NCBI RefSeq assembly: GCF_024266705.1
Contig: NZ_CP100757.1
Location: forward strand, 868,001 to 932,000
DNA length: 64,000 bases
Direction of reading: 5' to 3'
Source of the DNA: Natrinema gelatinilyticum
GTDB taxonomy: Archaea > Halobacteriota > Halobacteria > Halobacteriales > Natrialbaceae
In this document: piece by piece, positions 32,840-41,114 of the stretch
Layout: each line of letters begins with the position of its first letter
How positions within the stretch are numbered: the first letter of the stretch is position 1
Position numbers and translations under genes: made by a program
The notes under the pieces: generated by a model
Seen by the model: only the letters and a program-made list of their open reading frames with translations
The model's database searches: none
Told to the model about the DNA's origin: nothing

Positions 32840-34522
32840 TCACGTCGCCGGTTCGACCTCGTCTTCCGCCTCATCCTGCAGTTCTGTTCGACGGATCTTC
32901 CCGGTGACCGTCTTGGGTAGTTCGTCGCAGAACTCGAGTTCGCGCGGGTACTCGTGGGCCGACAGCTCCTCTTTGACGTGGGTCTTGATGTCCTCTTTGA
33001 GGTCCTCAGAGGGTGTCACGCCCTCGCTGGCCACGATGTAGGCTTTCACGATGTTGCCCCGTTCTGGGTGTGGTTTGGGCACGACGGCGGCCTCGGCGAC
33101 GGCCTCGTGTTCGCCCAGCGAACTCTCGACCTCGAACGGGCCGATCCGGTAGCCCGACGAGAGGATGACATCGTCAGCCCGGCCCTCGAACCAGAAGTAG
33201 TCGTCCTCGTCTTTGTGCGCAAGGTCACCCGAGAGGTACCACTCGCCGTCGGGGCCGTCGACGAAACACGAGGCGGTCTTTTCCGGTTTGTTCCAGTATT
33301 CGGCGAAGAAACAGGGGTAGTCCCCGCGCTCAGCAATCTCGCCGGTCTCACCGGGCTCGAGTACTTCGCCCGTCTCGGGGTCGACGATGTCGGCCTCGAT
33401 GCCCGGCAGCGGCTTGCCCATCGAACCTGGCCGGAGCTCCATTGTCGGGTAGTTGTTGATGATCATGTTGCCCGTCTCCGTCTGGCCGTAGGTGTCGAGG
33501 ATGGTGACGCCGAGTTCGTCTTCGCCCCACTCGACGACGCCCGCCGACAGCGGCTCGCCGATCGAGAGCGCGTGACGCAGATCGAGGTCGACGTCCTCGA
33601 GGACCGCTTCATTCTCGCGGAGCATCCGGTAGGCCGTCGGCACCGAGAATAGCACGTTGATAGGATACTCGTCGAGCAGTTCAGCCCACGTCTCCGGGTC
33701 GAACTCGCCTTCGTAGGTGAACAGCGAGGTGCCCCAGAACCAGGCTCCGAGAGTGTTGATCGCGCCTGTCAGCCAGCCTAAATCGCCCGTACTCCAGTAG
33801 AGGTCACCGGGCTGTAGGTCGACGGCGTACTTCTGGGTCGCCGCGACACCGGCTACCCAGCGCTGTTTATGGAGGACGCCTTTCGCCAGCCCGGTCGTCC
33901 CCGAAGTGTAGTAGAGCAACGCGTTGTCTTCGCCGTCAGTGTCGGCGGCCTCGTACTCGGTGCTCGCGCCGTCGAGTGCCGTATTGAACACGACGTCGTC
34001 GGCGGGTGCGCCGTCGCCACGGTCGACGGTAATGACGTGTTCGACCGTCGGCGCATCCTCAAGCGCGTCTGCGACGGTCTCGCGGTTGTCGGTCGTTGTC
34101 ACGAGGACCTTCGCGTCGCAGTCGTCGAGCCGATAGGAGATGCCGTCCGGCCCGAAGCGTTCGTTGACGCTCCCCCAGACGGCACCCCGCTTGAGCGTCC
34201 CGATCATAGCCACGTAGTGTTCCGGAATCCGTGGCATATACGAGAACACGCGGTCACCCTGCTTGACGCCCAGCCGCTCTAGGACGTCCGCGAACTGACT
34301 CGAGCGGTCTGCCAGCTCCCAGAAGGTCGTTTTCGTGAGCTCGCCGTCGGTATCGACCTGGTAGAGTGCGACCGTTTCCCGATCGGTCGCGTGTCTGTCG
34401 ACGGTTTCGTGTGCGATGTTCAGTTCCGCCGGTGCGTCCCAATCCGCTTCCGCGTAGATGTCGTCCCACGAGAACTGCTCCCGCTCAGTCTCGTAGTCCG
34501 AGAGATTGTGGCTTGACACCAT
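32840..34522 (-). CDS. AMP-forming acyl-CoA synthetase
   Basis: 560 residues. The phosphate loop is LLYYTSGTTGLAKGVLHKQR, followed by VTILDTYGQTETGN, YLSGDLAHKDEDDYFWFEGR, ILSSGYRIGPFEVES and the catalytic-lysine motif KTVTGKIRRTEL. The layout matches acetyl/medium-chain acyl-CoA synthetases. It would activate the acid fed into the dehydrogenase-carboxylase route encoded downstream. A strong TATA box 25-31 nt before its ATG suggests this gene begins the transcript covering the carboxylase genes. Confidence 0.92.
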   Translation of the reverse strand: MVSSHNLSDYETEREQFSWDDIYAEADWDAPAELNIAHETVDRHATDRETVALYQVDTDGELTKTTFWELADRSSQFADVLERLGVKQGDRVFSYMPRIPEHYVAMIGTLKRGAVWGSVNERFGPDGISYRLDDCDAKVLVTTTDNRETVADALEDAPTVEHVITVDRGDGAPADDVVFNTALDGASTEYEAADTDGEDNALLYYTSGTTGLAKGVLHKQRWVAGVAATQKYAVDLQPGDLYWSTGDLGWLTGAINTLGAWFWGTSLFTYEGEFDPETWAELLDEYPINVLFSVPTAYRMLRENEAVLEDVDLDLRHALSIGEPLSAGVVEWGEDELGVTILDTYGQTETGNMIINNYPTMELRPGSMGKPLPGIEADIVDPETGEVLEPGETGEIAERGDYPCFFAEYWNKPEKTASCFVDGPDGEWYLSGDLAHKDEDDYFWFEGRADDVILSSGYRIGPFEVESSLGEHEAVAEAAVVPKPHPERGNIVKAYIVASEGVTPSEDLKEDIKTHVKEELSAHEYPRELEFCDELPKTVTGKIRRTELQDEAEDEVEPAT

Positions 34523-34546
34523 ACATCCACTCGGATATCGTTCCCC

Positions 34547-34553
34547 TATATAA
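34547..34553 (-). promoter_or_regulatory. TATA box of the acyl-CoA synthetase operon
   Basis: TTATATA on the minus strand, 25-31 nt before the ATG at 34522, preceded by a CATT context and followed by GGGG. A short or leaderless transcript is expected. Confidence 0.6.
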
Positions 34554-34708
34554 TGCCACTGGTAAATTCTGCAGGATAAACAGATGAATATTGTATGTGT
34601 TCTCGGAATAATTTCGTTCTACCCGTTGCAGTGCTGCGTAAACAGACTGTTTACGGAATTCAATATAAAATACATGTTTAATTTAGATAGTGTTATGGGT
34701 GCTGTCAT

Positions 34709-36115
34709 TCACTGTCCGCCGTGATCGTCTCGATTTGGGTTGTCATCGCTGCGTGTCCGCCACGCCGTTCGTGCGGTCTCACGAACGGCTGGCGGAAACG
34801 ACGTTTCGAACGTGACCCGCGGCGCTATATAGGAGTCCTCCCAGCGAGGATCCCAAGCCGCATTGACGTACAACCGGGAACCGGTCTGCCCGTCCCGTCG
34901 GTACCGGGGCCGTCGGGCTGCCGGCGCGGACGCGTCGCTGAAGATCCAGTCTCGCGAGGGGTGTGCTTTCACCCAGATGTCCCCGAGTACACGGCCGAAA
35001 TCCGTCGGTGCGACGTCTTCGTCGACGATGATGACGGTATCGAACAGCGACGAGAACGTAAAGAGAATGTTCGCGAGCTGCCACTCGAAGCCGGCATAGA
35101 GCACGTCGGTGGCGACGACACAGATGCCGAGTTCGGCTTCAGCCGGCAGGAGGACCCACTCGACGGGCGAGATCCCCCAGTAGTTGTTGACGCGGTGGGA
35201 TAGCGTCGCCGCCGCCGTCACGGCCGTCAGCTGGAGATCGTCCGACAGCGGTCGACCGACGGGCGAGAACGGAACCACCGGCTCGTCGGTCGCGAGCACC
35301 CGCTCGACGGACAGCGCCAGTGGCGTGCTCTCGAGGCAGTATTCCCACGCCTCGCGCCGGTCCGACTGGAAGTCGGGATGGCGATCGGCGACAGTCGTCT
35401 CGATGACCACCTCCGTTGCGCTCGGCACGAGGCCACCGTTCGTGGGGACGAGCGGGACGTTGTCGGCGACGCCACAGGCCTGAACCGGTACCGCGAGACC
35501 GTCGGTCACGGCGAGCAAGTAGGCGGCCGTAATGGCGGCGGGCGGCACGCCGAGAGCGATCGAAATCGGCTCGTCGCCGTCTCCGAGCCTGGCCAGGGCT
35601 TCGGGCGTCCGGACTCTGAGCGTCTCCTCGCCGACGACCGAGCCCTGGATCGGCGCCCAATGTGTCCCATCGGCGGTCGCTATCGATGCGACACCCAGCG
35701 TCAGCGCGGGCCAGACGTCGTCAGCACCCTGTGGCAACGCCAGCGACTGCACACTGTCGAGGGTCTGCGACGCGGCCTGCCGGTCGTACGTCGGGCCGTC
35801 GGTCGCGCCGGCCGGCCCGAGGCCCGTGATCGTCTCGAGCATGGAGACGAACGGCTCGTCGGGATCCAGACCGAGCCCGAGCGCCAGCCGCGACCACGGC
35901 TGTGCATCCCGCCGCTGCATCCTGTCGGGGCCGCTGAACGCACCGCTCGCGAGGTCGACGCCGTCGGCCCGATTGTATCGGATCGCCGGCCCACTCGCGC
36001 GGAGTGCTTCGGCCGCGACGACATCGGGTGGAACGTCGTCGAATTCGTCGTCCGTGAGGGTCAGCAGGTCGCCGTCGCCATCCAGGCCACGGAGATACTG
36101 TGCGATGGGTATCAT
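34709..36115 (-). CDS. UbiD-family protein, divergent (probable non-catalytic partner)
   Basis: 468 residues. The UbiD fold is visible in the order of blocks: IAQYLRGLDGDGDLLTLTDD, GVPPAAITAAYLLAVTDGL, ATEVVIETTVADRHPDFQ, then HRVNNYWGISPVEWVLLPAE and LANILFTFSSLFDTVIIVDE. The E-G-P-F-G-D block that holds one catalytic glutamate in true UbiD enzymes is absent; the region after VVIET has unrelated residues. It overlaps the canonical UbiD gene upstream by 4 bases (ATGA). It may form a hetero-oligomer with it. Confidence 0.75.
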   Translation of the reverse strand: MIPIAQYLRGLDGDGDLLTLTDDEFDDVPPDVVAAEALRASGPAIRYNRADGVDLASGAFSGPDRMQRRDAQPWSRLALGLGLDPDEPFVSMLETITGLGPAGATDGPTYDRQAASQTLDSVQSLALPQGADDVWPALTLGVASIATADGTHWAPIQGSVVGEETLRVRTPEALARLGDGDEPISIALGVPPAAITAAYLLAVTDGLAVPVQACGVADNVPLVPTNGGLVPSATEVVIETTVADRHPDFQSDRREAWEYCLESTPLALSVERVLATDEPVVPFSPVGRPLSDDLQLTAVTAAATLSHRVNNYWGISPVEWVLLPAEAELGICVVATDVLYAGFEWQLANILFTFSSLFDTVIIVDEDVAPTDFGRVLGDIWVKAHPSRDWIFSDASAPAARRPRYRRDGQTGSRLYVNAAWDPRWEDSYIAPRVTFETSFPPAVRETARTAWRTRSDDNPNRDDHGGQ

Positions 36116-37632
36116 GGTAGCTCACCACCCTGTTGCTCGCGCTGTTCGAGGAGATCGAACGGTTCCGGCGAGACGCCCGCGTCGACGAGAATTCGCTGTG
36201 CACGTGCGCGCAGCGCCTCGGCGTTGGTATCGGTATCGTCTTCCGCTGGTCGATCGCTGGTCGCATCGATGTAGACCTTCGCGGTCTTGGCTTTCGAGGT
36301 GCCGACGTCGGCGCTGCCCTTCTCGTCGGGTGTCTGGTAGATGTTGAGCGGAACCTTCGGCATTCGCTCTACGCCGAACTGGTGAAAGTCCGTGTCTGGG
36401 TCGGCGTTCAACGCGATCGCCGTCAGGATGGCCCGCGGATCGTGTGTGTCGACCGTCGTATCTACGAACACGAAGAAATCGATGTGGAGCATGCCCCAGG
36501 TGGTAAAGACGAAGTTCGCCAGTTCGTGGAGATAGCCGGGATACGACCGTTCCGTCGCGATTACCCAGACGGTCCGGGAGGTAAACCGCCACGGGGCGGC
36601 GGCGTCGACGTCGAAGCCGGCTGCCTGCAGCCCCAGCGTCGCGTCGGGGCCGGCAGCGGCGGTCTGGAGCGTGCTGCTCGAGTTCTGGCCGTAACCGACA
36701 CCAGTTCCCTCGACGCAAAACGGCACCCGTGGCTCAGTTCGGTGGGTGATCGCGTCGACCGCGAACACGGGCATCGACCGCCGCGGGCCGTTCATGTAGC
36801 CGAAATAATCGCCGAACGGACCCTCGTCGAGGCGTTCGTTCGGGAGGACGTGGCCCTCGATGACCAGTTCTGCCGTCGCCGGAACGTACAGGTCGTTCGT
36901 CTCGCAGGGGACGAGGTCGACGGCGTCGGCTTTCAGGCCGCCAGCGAAGGTCGCTTCGCTCCGCCCCGTCGGAATCCACATCTCGGTGCTGCATTGGACG
37001 GCCGGTTCCGCCCCGACGACAGCGGCCACCGGCATCGGCTCGCCGCGGGGTTCGTACTCGTAATAATACCGATTCGGGACCTGTTCACCTGCTAGAAACA
37101 ACAGGCTGGCGAGCGCATCATCGTGGAACATCATCCGGTGGCTCGACCACTGGCCCCACTCCGTCTCTGGGTCCGGCGCGATGATGGTGTGCAGGTTCGA
37201 ATACCGCCCGCCGTCGCTTCGATGTACGTAGGGCCAAGGGAACGACAGGAGGTCGACATCGGCGCCGGTATGAACGACGTCCTTGCAGGGTGCGCGCTCG
37301 GACTCGAGGTGCCGTGGCTCGCAGGGCGAGCGAAGGCGGTCGACAATCGCGTCGTAGTAGGCGGCCCCGGACAGGCCCGCCGATAACCCGAACGACTGCG
37401 CGAGGTGATCCCACGGCCGCCGCCGTGGGCCGCGGTACGGATCACCGACGAGCGCTGCGTCGACGTCGGTTGCCCCGACCGACTCGAACTGGGGAACCTC
37501 GCCGTCGGTCCAGTTGGCGAGCATCGTGATCGCGCTCGCCTCGAGGTCCCACGACACCGGCTCCTCGAACGTGACGAGTGCGTCGACATCGGCTAACAGT
37601 TGGAGATAGTCGCGAAACGAATCGGCTACCAT
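36112..37632 (-). CDS. UbiD-family prenylated-FMN decarboxylase
   Basis: 506 residues. Expected residues are present: GGRYSNLHTIIAPDPETEWG with SSHRMMFHDD (Arg of the triad), AELVIEGHVLPNERLDEGPF and GDYFGYMN (both glutamates). UbiD enzymes reversibly decarboxylate alpha,beta-unsaturated or aromatic acids using prenylated FMN and need a UbiX prenyltransferase, which is not in the window. It starts 4 bases after the stop of an unknown gene and overlaps the divergent UbiD gene. Substrate is unknown; nearby CoA ligase and carotenoid oxygenase hint at unsaturated or terpenoid acids. Confidence 0.87.
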   Translation of the reverse strand: MVADSFRDYLQLLADVDALVTFEEPVSWDLEASAITMLANWTDGEVPQFESVGATDVDAALVGDPYRGPRRRPWDHLAQSFGLSAGLSGAAYYDAIVDRLRSPCEPRHLESERAPCKDVVHTGADVDLLSFPWPYVHRSDGGRYSNLHTIIAPDPETEWGQWSSHRMMFHDDALASLLFLAGEQVPNRYYYEYEPRGEPMPVAAVVGAEPAVQCSTEMWIPTGRSEATFAGGLKADAVDLVPCETNDLYVPATAELVIEGHVLPNERLDEGPFGDYFGYMNGPRRSMPVFAVDAITHRTEPRVPFCVEGTGVGYGQNSSSTLQTAAAGPDATLGLQAAGFDVDAAAPWRFTSRTVWVIATERSYPGYLHELANFVFTTWGMLHIDFFVFVDTTVDTHDPRAILTAIALNADPDTDFHQFGVERMPKVPLNIYQTPDEKGSADVGTSKAKTAKVYIDATSDRPAEDDTDTNAEALRARAQRILVDAGVSPEPFDLLEQREQQGGELP

Positions 37633-37635
37633 GAT

Positions 37636-38208
37636 TCACTGCTGGTCCATCAGCGCACGCCGGAGCGGATCTACCTTGAAATCGGTGCGAACAGCGTCGT
37701 ATGTCTCCAGTAGCCCGGGGTGCTCCTCCGCGAGTCGCTCGAAGGCGAGTTCGCGGAGCGCCTCGGCGGTCGACTCGTACTGTCCCACTTCGACGAGGTA
37801 GGTGAGCACCACCTTGAGGTCGTCGGATCGGGTGTTAACGATGTTCGAGGTCGTTTCCTGCTCGCGTGCGAGTCGCCGCAGGAGGTCCTCGTTGATCCCC
37901 GCTGCGTCGATCTCGTCTAGAAGTTCGACGTACCACTCCTTGCTGACGGTCTCGTGTGGTCCGGTTACGACCGTCAGTCGCTGTGGGTTCGTCAGCGCGT
38001 CGGGTTCGTGAGCGATTCGGACGTGTGCCTCGAAGATTCGCTTGGTCTTGGCGTCGGTGATCTGCAGCGTCGTCTCTGTACACTCCTCGTCGGGCAGATG
38101 CTCCTCCGACGTAATGTAGTGGTCCGACGAAGCACCCTCTTGCTGATCACGTGTCCCGTGTCTCATACCCTCATGCACCACTGAATCATCGTTACGCGTC
38201 ACCCCCAT
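37636..38208 (-). CDS. Conserved-looking hypothetical protein upstream of the UbiD pair
   Basis: 190 residues from ATG at 38208 (MGVTRNDDSVVHEGMRHGTR). I do not recognise a family. It has a beta-rich segment (TLQITDAKTKRIFEAHVRIA) and two helical parts, EWYVELLDEIDAAGINEDLL and LTYLVEVGQYESTAEALREL, the last reminiscent of a small helical DNA- or protein-binding end. It lies 3 bases before the canonical UbiD gene, so it is likely an operon partner or regulator of the decarboxylase. Confidence 0.6.
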   Translation of the reverse strand: MGVTRNDDSVVHEGMRHGTRDQQEGASSDHYITSEEHLPDEECTETTLQITDAKTKRIFEAHVRIAHEPDALTNPQRLTVVTGPHETVSKEWYVELLDEIDAAGINEDLLRRLAREQETTSNIVNTRSDDLKVVLTYLVEVGQYESTAEALRELAFERLAEEHPGLLETYDAVRTDFKVDPLRRALMDQQ

Positions 38209-38302
38209 AAAGGGACGTGGTTGTCCAAAGGGTGCTGGTCGAATCGGAGCCTGTTCCCCAACAGTACGTGACGACCGCCGATATGCAACTTTGACTGCCG
38301 AC

Positions 38303-38430
38303 CTACAATTCTTCAAGGAGTCGCTCTGTGATCGTTGTGGGGCGATCCTCTCGGGTGTCTTCGGCGACTTCGAATATCTCGGTGTCGTCGCGGTCCTTGA
38401 CCTCGCCAATGAATCTCTCGGTGGAGCGAT
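38303..38430 (-). pseudogene. Unassigned C-terminal gene fragment
   Basis: The minus strand reads STERFIGEVKDRDDTEIFEV, then AEDTREDRPTTITERLLEEL and a stop at 38303. It begins inside an IS end (GACATCCTCTCCGGCG on the plus strand), so the N-terminus was replaced by the transposon remnant. Family unknown. Confidence 0.4.
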
Positions 38431-38650
38431 GACATCCTCTCCGGCGTGAACGCCGGGGGCTCCTCTCGCGTGACGTCGGTCGCTCCGACACCACCGGAGG
38501 CACGATTCCCCTCGCGGGTACTCCGGGTTGCACGCACGCCGTCGGGCCTCGTCTGAGGCGTGGGATGCTTGGGTATGTACTCACACGTTCGTGGTTGAAA
38601 CTACACTGAGACTTCCACGGAGGACATCGCGCCCTTCAGGCCGTAGAGGA
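38425..38650 (-). mobile_element. IS1341-type element end remnant with hairpin
   Basis: On the plus strand GACATCCTCTCCGGCGTGAA carries a CCGGCGTGAACGCCGG palindrome (38437-38452) of the kind found at haloarchaeal IS1341 ends. The segment GAGGATGTCAT recurs in inverse near 38645. No transposase gene remains. It separates the unknown fragment from the carotenoid oxygenase gene. Confidence 0.5.
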
Positions 38651-38652
38651 TG

Positions 38653-40086
38653 TCATACGTTCTGGAAGAAACGGCCGTGGAAACCAAATGGTTCCGCATG
38701 TGGGAGAACGGCCCGCGCCTGGACCTCCAGCGTCGTTGCGTCAAAGATCATGAGTTCCGTCCGCTCACGTTGGGTGTTCAGCGCCGTCGCGAGCACGACC
38801 CCCTCGTCTTCGTTGTCAGCATCAGGATGCTGGATGGGAATTGGTTCCTCAATATAGACCGACTGCTTCCACCACTCCCTGGCGGTGCCTGTCTCACAAT
38901 CCACTTTGACAAGTCCGTTTGCCCCTGTGCGGTCGGTCGCCTGTCCGTATGCATAGCGGTGGTGTCGGCCGACGACTGAGCGGGCAATGCGTGGCATCTC
39001 CATCGCGCCATCGTAGAGTCGCGTCCGGCTGACCGTGTTCGAGTCGGGGTTGATGCGGTACCGCATCAAGTGGGCATCGGGCACGTCTGGGAAGTTGCCG
39101 CCGTCGAGTTCAGACAGTGACATGGTGTCGACGATGTCGCCGTTCGGGAACTCCACGAGGTCGAGGACAATCGTCTCATTGTCGACGTAGGCGTTGACAT
39201 GGTGGAAGGTGAAGGCCGGCTCGGACGTTGGATCGGCCACAATGTCGCCGGTATTCCGATCGACCACGAGCACGCGTGTGTCGCGCTCTGGCTGCCAGTC
39301 AAGCATGTCGATTGCACCCTCGGTAAACGGATTCAGTGCCCGAAACACCGACAGGACGAGCGGCGACTCCACGACGATAACGTGGTTGGCGGTGACGCTG
39401 CAATCGTGGATATACGCCGGCCCATTCGCGTCGATGGAGGCGATACCCTCTCGCGTGCGACTCCCAGCCGGGAGACGGTAGAGGTGATACTGTGGTGTCC
39501 GACCGAACTGCGTGGCGAAGCCGACCAACTCGTCCCGGTGAGGGTCGTCGACGAAATGCGCGGTCGTAATGTGTTCGGGCAGGTCGTCGTGGAATCGAAA
39601 GCGCCCGCGTGTCTCGAGCGTCTCGGGATCGAAGGTGACCCGGCGCGGGGTCTCGGTGAGTGCGACGTATTCGCCGTCGATGCGGGCGACGTGAACGTTC
39701 GCATTGTCGGTCGGATCGGGGACTCCTAGAGAGGTCACGGTCTCGAGGATACGACGCCAGCCACGTGTGTCGGTGCCAAACTGGCCGGTCAGCCGACCGT
39801 CCATTGCCTCCGCGTAGGCATCGGTGCGGAGGAACCGGTTCGAGTAGCGGAGCAAACCGTCGTTGAAGGCGTAGCGGCGGAGCATCGCTAGACCGTCGAA
39901 CCAGTGGTTGACGCGGCGATCACCGACCTCGAAGCGAGCGGGGCCGTTGCGAATCAGCGTCCCAGAGAGCCAGTTGGGGATGGAGCCCTCGACCGTCGGG
40001 TAGTGGTCGTGGACTTCGGAGGTGAGCGAGTGAAAGCCAGCGTCGGATACTGTCACGGCCACGTATTCGGGTGAAACAGCAATCAA
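38653..40086 (-). CDS. Carotenoid cleavage oxygenase family protein
   Basis: 477 residues, usual length. The iron-binding histidines of the beta-propeller can be placed in ITTAHFVDDPHRDEL, PAYIHDCSVTANHVIV, AFTFHHVNAYVDNETIVLD and the terminal PHAEPFGFHGRFF. The N-terminal PNWLSGTLIRNGPARFEVGD is also typical. These Fe(II) dioxygenases cleave carotenoids or apocarotenoids; in haloarchaea a role in retinal formation or carotenoid turnover is possible. The last codons lie 3 bases from a transposon remnant, but the final histidine motif is kept, so it is probably intact. Confidence 0.88.
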   Translation of the reverse strand: MIAVSPEYVAVTVSDAGFHSLTSEVHDHYPTVEGSIPNWLSGTLIRNGPARFEVGDRRVNHWFDGLAMLRRYAFNDGLLRYSNRFLRTDAYAEAMDGRLTGQFGTDTRGWRRILETVTSLGVPDPTDNANVHVARIDGEYVALTETPRRVTFDPETLETRGRFRFHDDLPEHITTAHFVDDPHRDELVGFATQFGRTPQYHLYRLPAGSRTREGIASIDANGPAYIHDCSVTANHVIVVESPLVLSVFRALNPFTEGAIDMLDWQPERDTRVLVVDRNTGDIVADPTSEPAFTFHHVNAYVDNETIVLDLVEFPNGDIVDTMSLSELDGGNFPDVPDAHLMRYRINPDSNTVSRTRLYDGAMEMPRIARSVVGRHHRYAYGQATDRTGANGLVKVDCETGTAREWWKQSVYIEEPIPIQHPDADNEDEGVVLATALNTQRERTELMIFDATTLEVQARAVLPHAEPFGFHGRFFQNV

Positions 40087-40132
40087 TCCTTCGTGCGCGT
40101 CGATCTGAATCTAGATCGCGTGATTTGTCCCA

Positions 40133-40879
40133 CTACCGGAACATCCCTCGGACGGGTTCTTCCTGTTGCCCCTGTGTCTGTTGTATCTGTTGTGCGACCT
40201 GCTGTTTCTGGCGCTGAATTTCCTCTGCCTGCTCGCGAAGCTCGGTCGTATCAATATCAAACTCGACGAGCGGTTCAAGCGCCGTCTCGATCACGGACTG
40301 AGCTGCAGCCGGATCCGGGAGACGCGGGTCTGCGCGGACAAGTAGCAATGCTGCTGGAATATCTGCCTGATAACAGGCATCGATGAGTGCACCGGTCACA
40401 CCACCCACGGCACCGGAGTCCTCTGCTAACTCAACCCCGGCGTCCTCGAGGTCCGTCTTCACTGCCTCGGTCGTCGCAACGCCGACGACATCGCCTTGCT
40501 GTTCCTCGGACTGGGCCGGCGCACCAGCAAGGAAGATCGCCCGGCTGAAGTCGTCCACGAGTTCGTTCAGAACGCACTGACTCAAATCGGTGAACGCGTC
40601 TTCCGGGATTGGGACATCACTCTGCAGCGTCATAATGTCCGGATCCGTTCCACCATAGACACGTATTGTATCTTGAATCATTCCGTCTGTGAACGACGCC
40701 ACAGGCGGAAAGGCATCGGACCGAATCGACCCGTACTCCTCGAGTCCAAGCTGATCTGTGATTTGATCGACGGCGATCGACGCAACTAGCCCATGACCTG
40801 GCAACCCTTCGACCAGCGTCGGTGACTCCGCATCAAGCTCGGTCGACCGGTGAAACAGCGCGTCAGATGTATTTGCCAT
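40133..40879 (-). CDS. PAC2-family protein (proteasome assembly chaperone-like)
   Basis: 248 residues from ATG at 40879 (MANTSDALFHRSTELDAESP). PAC2 features: PTLVEGLPGHGLVASIAVDQ at the start, FAP-like DAFPPVASFTDGMIQDTIRV, and GVTGALIDACYQADIPAALL. The C-terminus is a glutamine-rich coiled segment (QRQKQQVAQQIQQTQGQQEE). Archaeal PAC2 proteins are thought to act as proteasome assembly chaperones; many haloarchaea carry more than one. A TATA-like element is not clear. Confidence 0.85.
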   Translation of the reverse strand: MANTSDALFHRSTELDAESPTLVEGLPGHGLVASIAVDQITDQLGLEEYGSIRSDAFPPVASFTDGMIQDTIRVYGGTDPDIMTLQSDVPIPEDAFTDLSQCVLNELVDDFSRAIFLAGAPAQSEEQQGDVVGVATTEAVKTDLEDAGVELAEDSGAVGGVTGALIDACYQADIPAALLLVRADPRLPDPAAAQSVIETALEPLVEFDIDTTELREQAEEIQRQKQQVAQQIQQTQGQQEEPVRGMFR

Positions 40880-41114
40880 GATGCTCGTCGGACTACACCG
40901 ACCCGTCACATATGCCTACGGCCTACAGGGCACTGCCACGTTCGAATTTTCCCGAGTGTGCTCTGTCCTCGAAAGCAGGTCTGCTTTGCTATGGGAACGC
41001 CTCACGGACGCACCGCGAGTCGAGAGTCGCCGTATGATAGTATTCATATCTAATTCGCCAACAGAAATCGTCATTTCGTGGGAAATCGTCGGCTACTACT
41101 AGACGACATGATCA

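Noticed and set aside
35378..36274. A 298-codon plus-strand frame opposite the UbiD genes
   Set aside because: Arginine-rich antisense translation with no family resemblance; the UbiD reading is clear.
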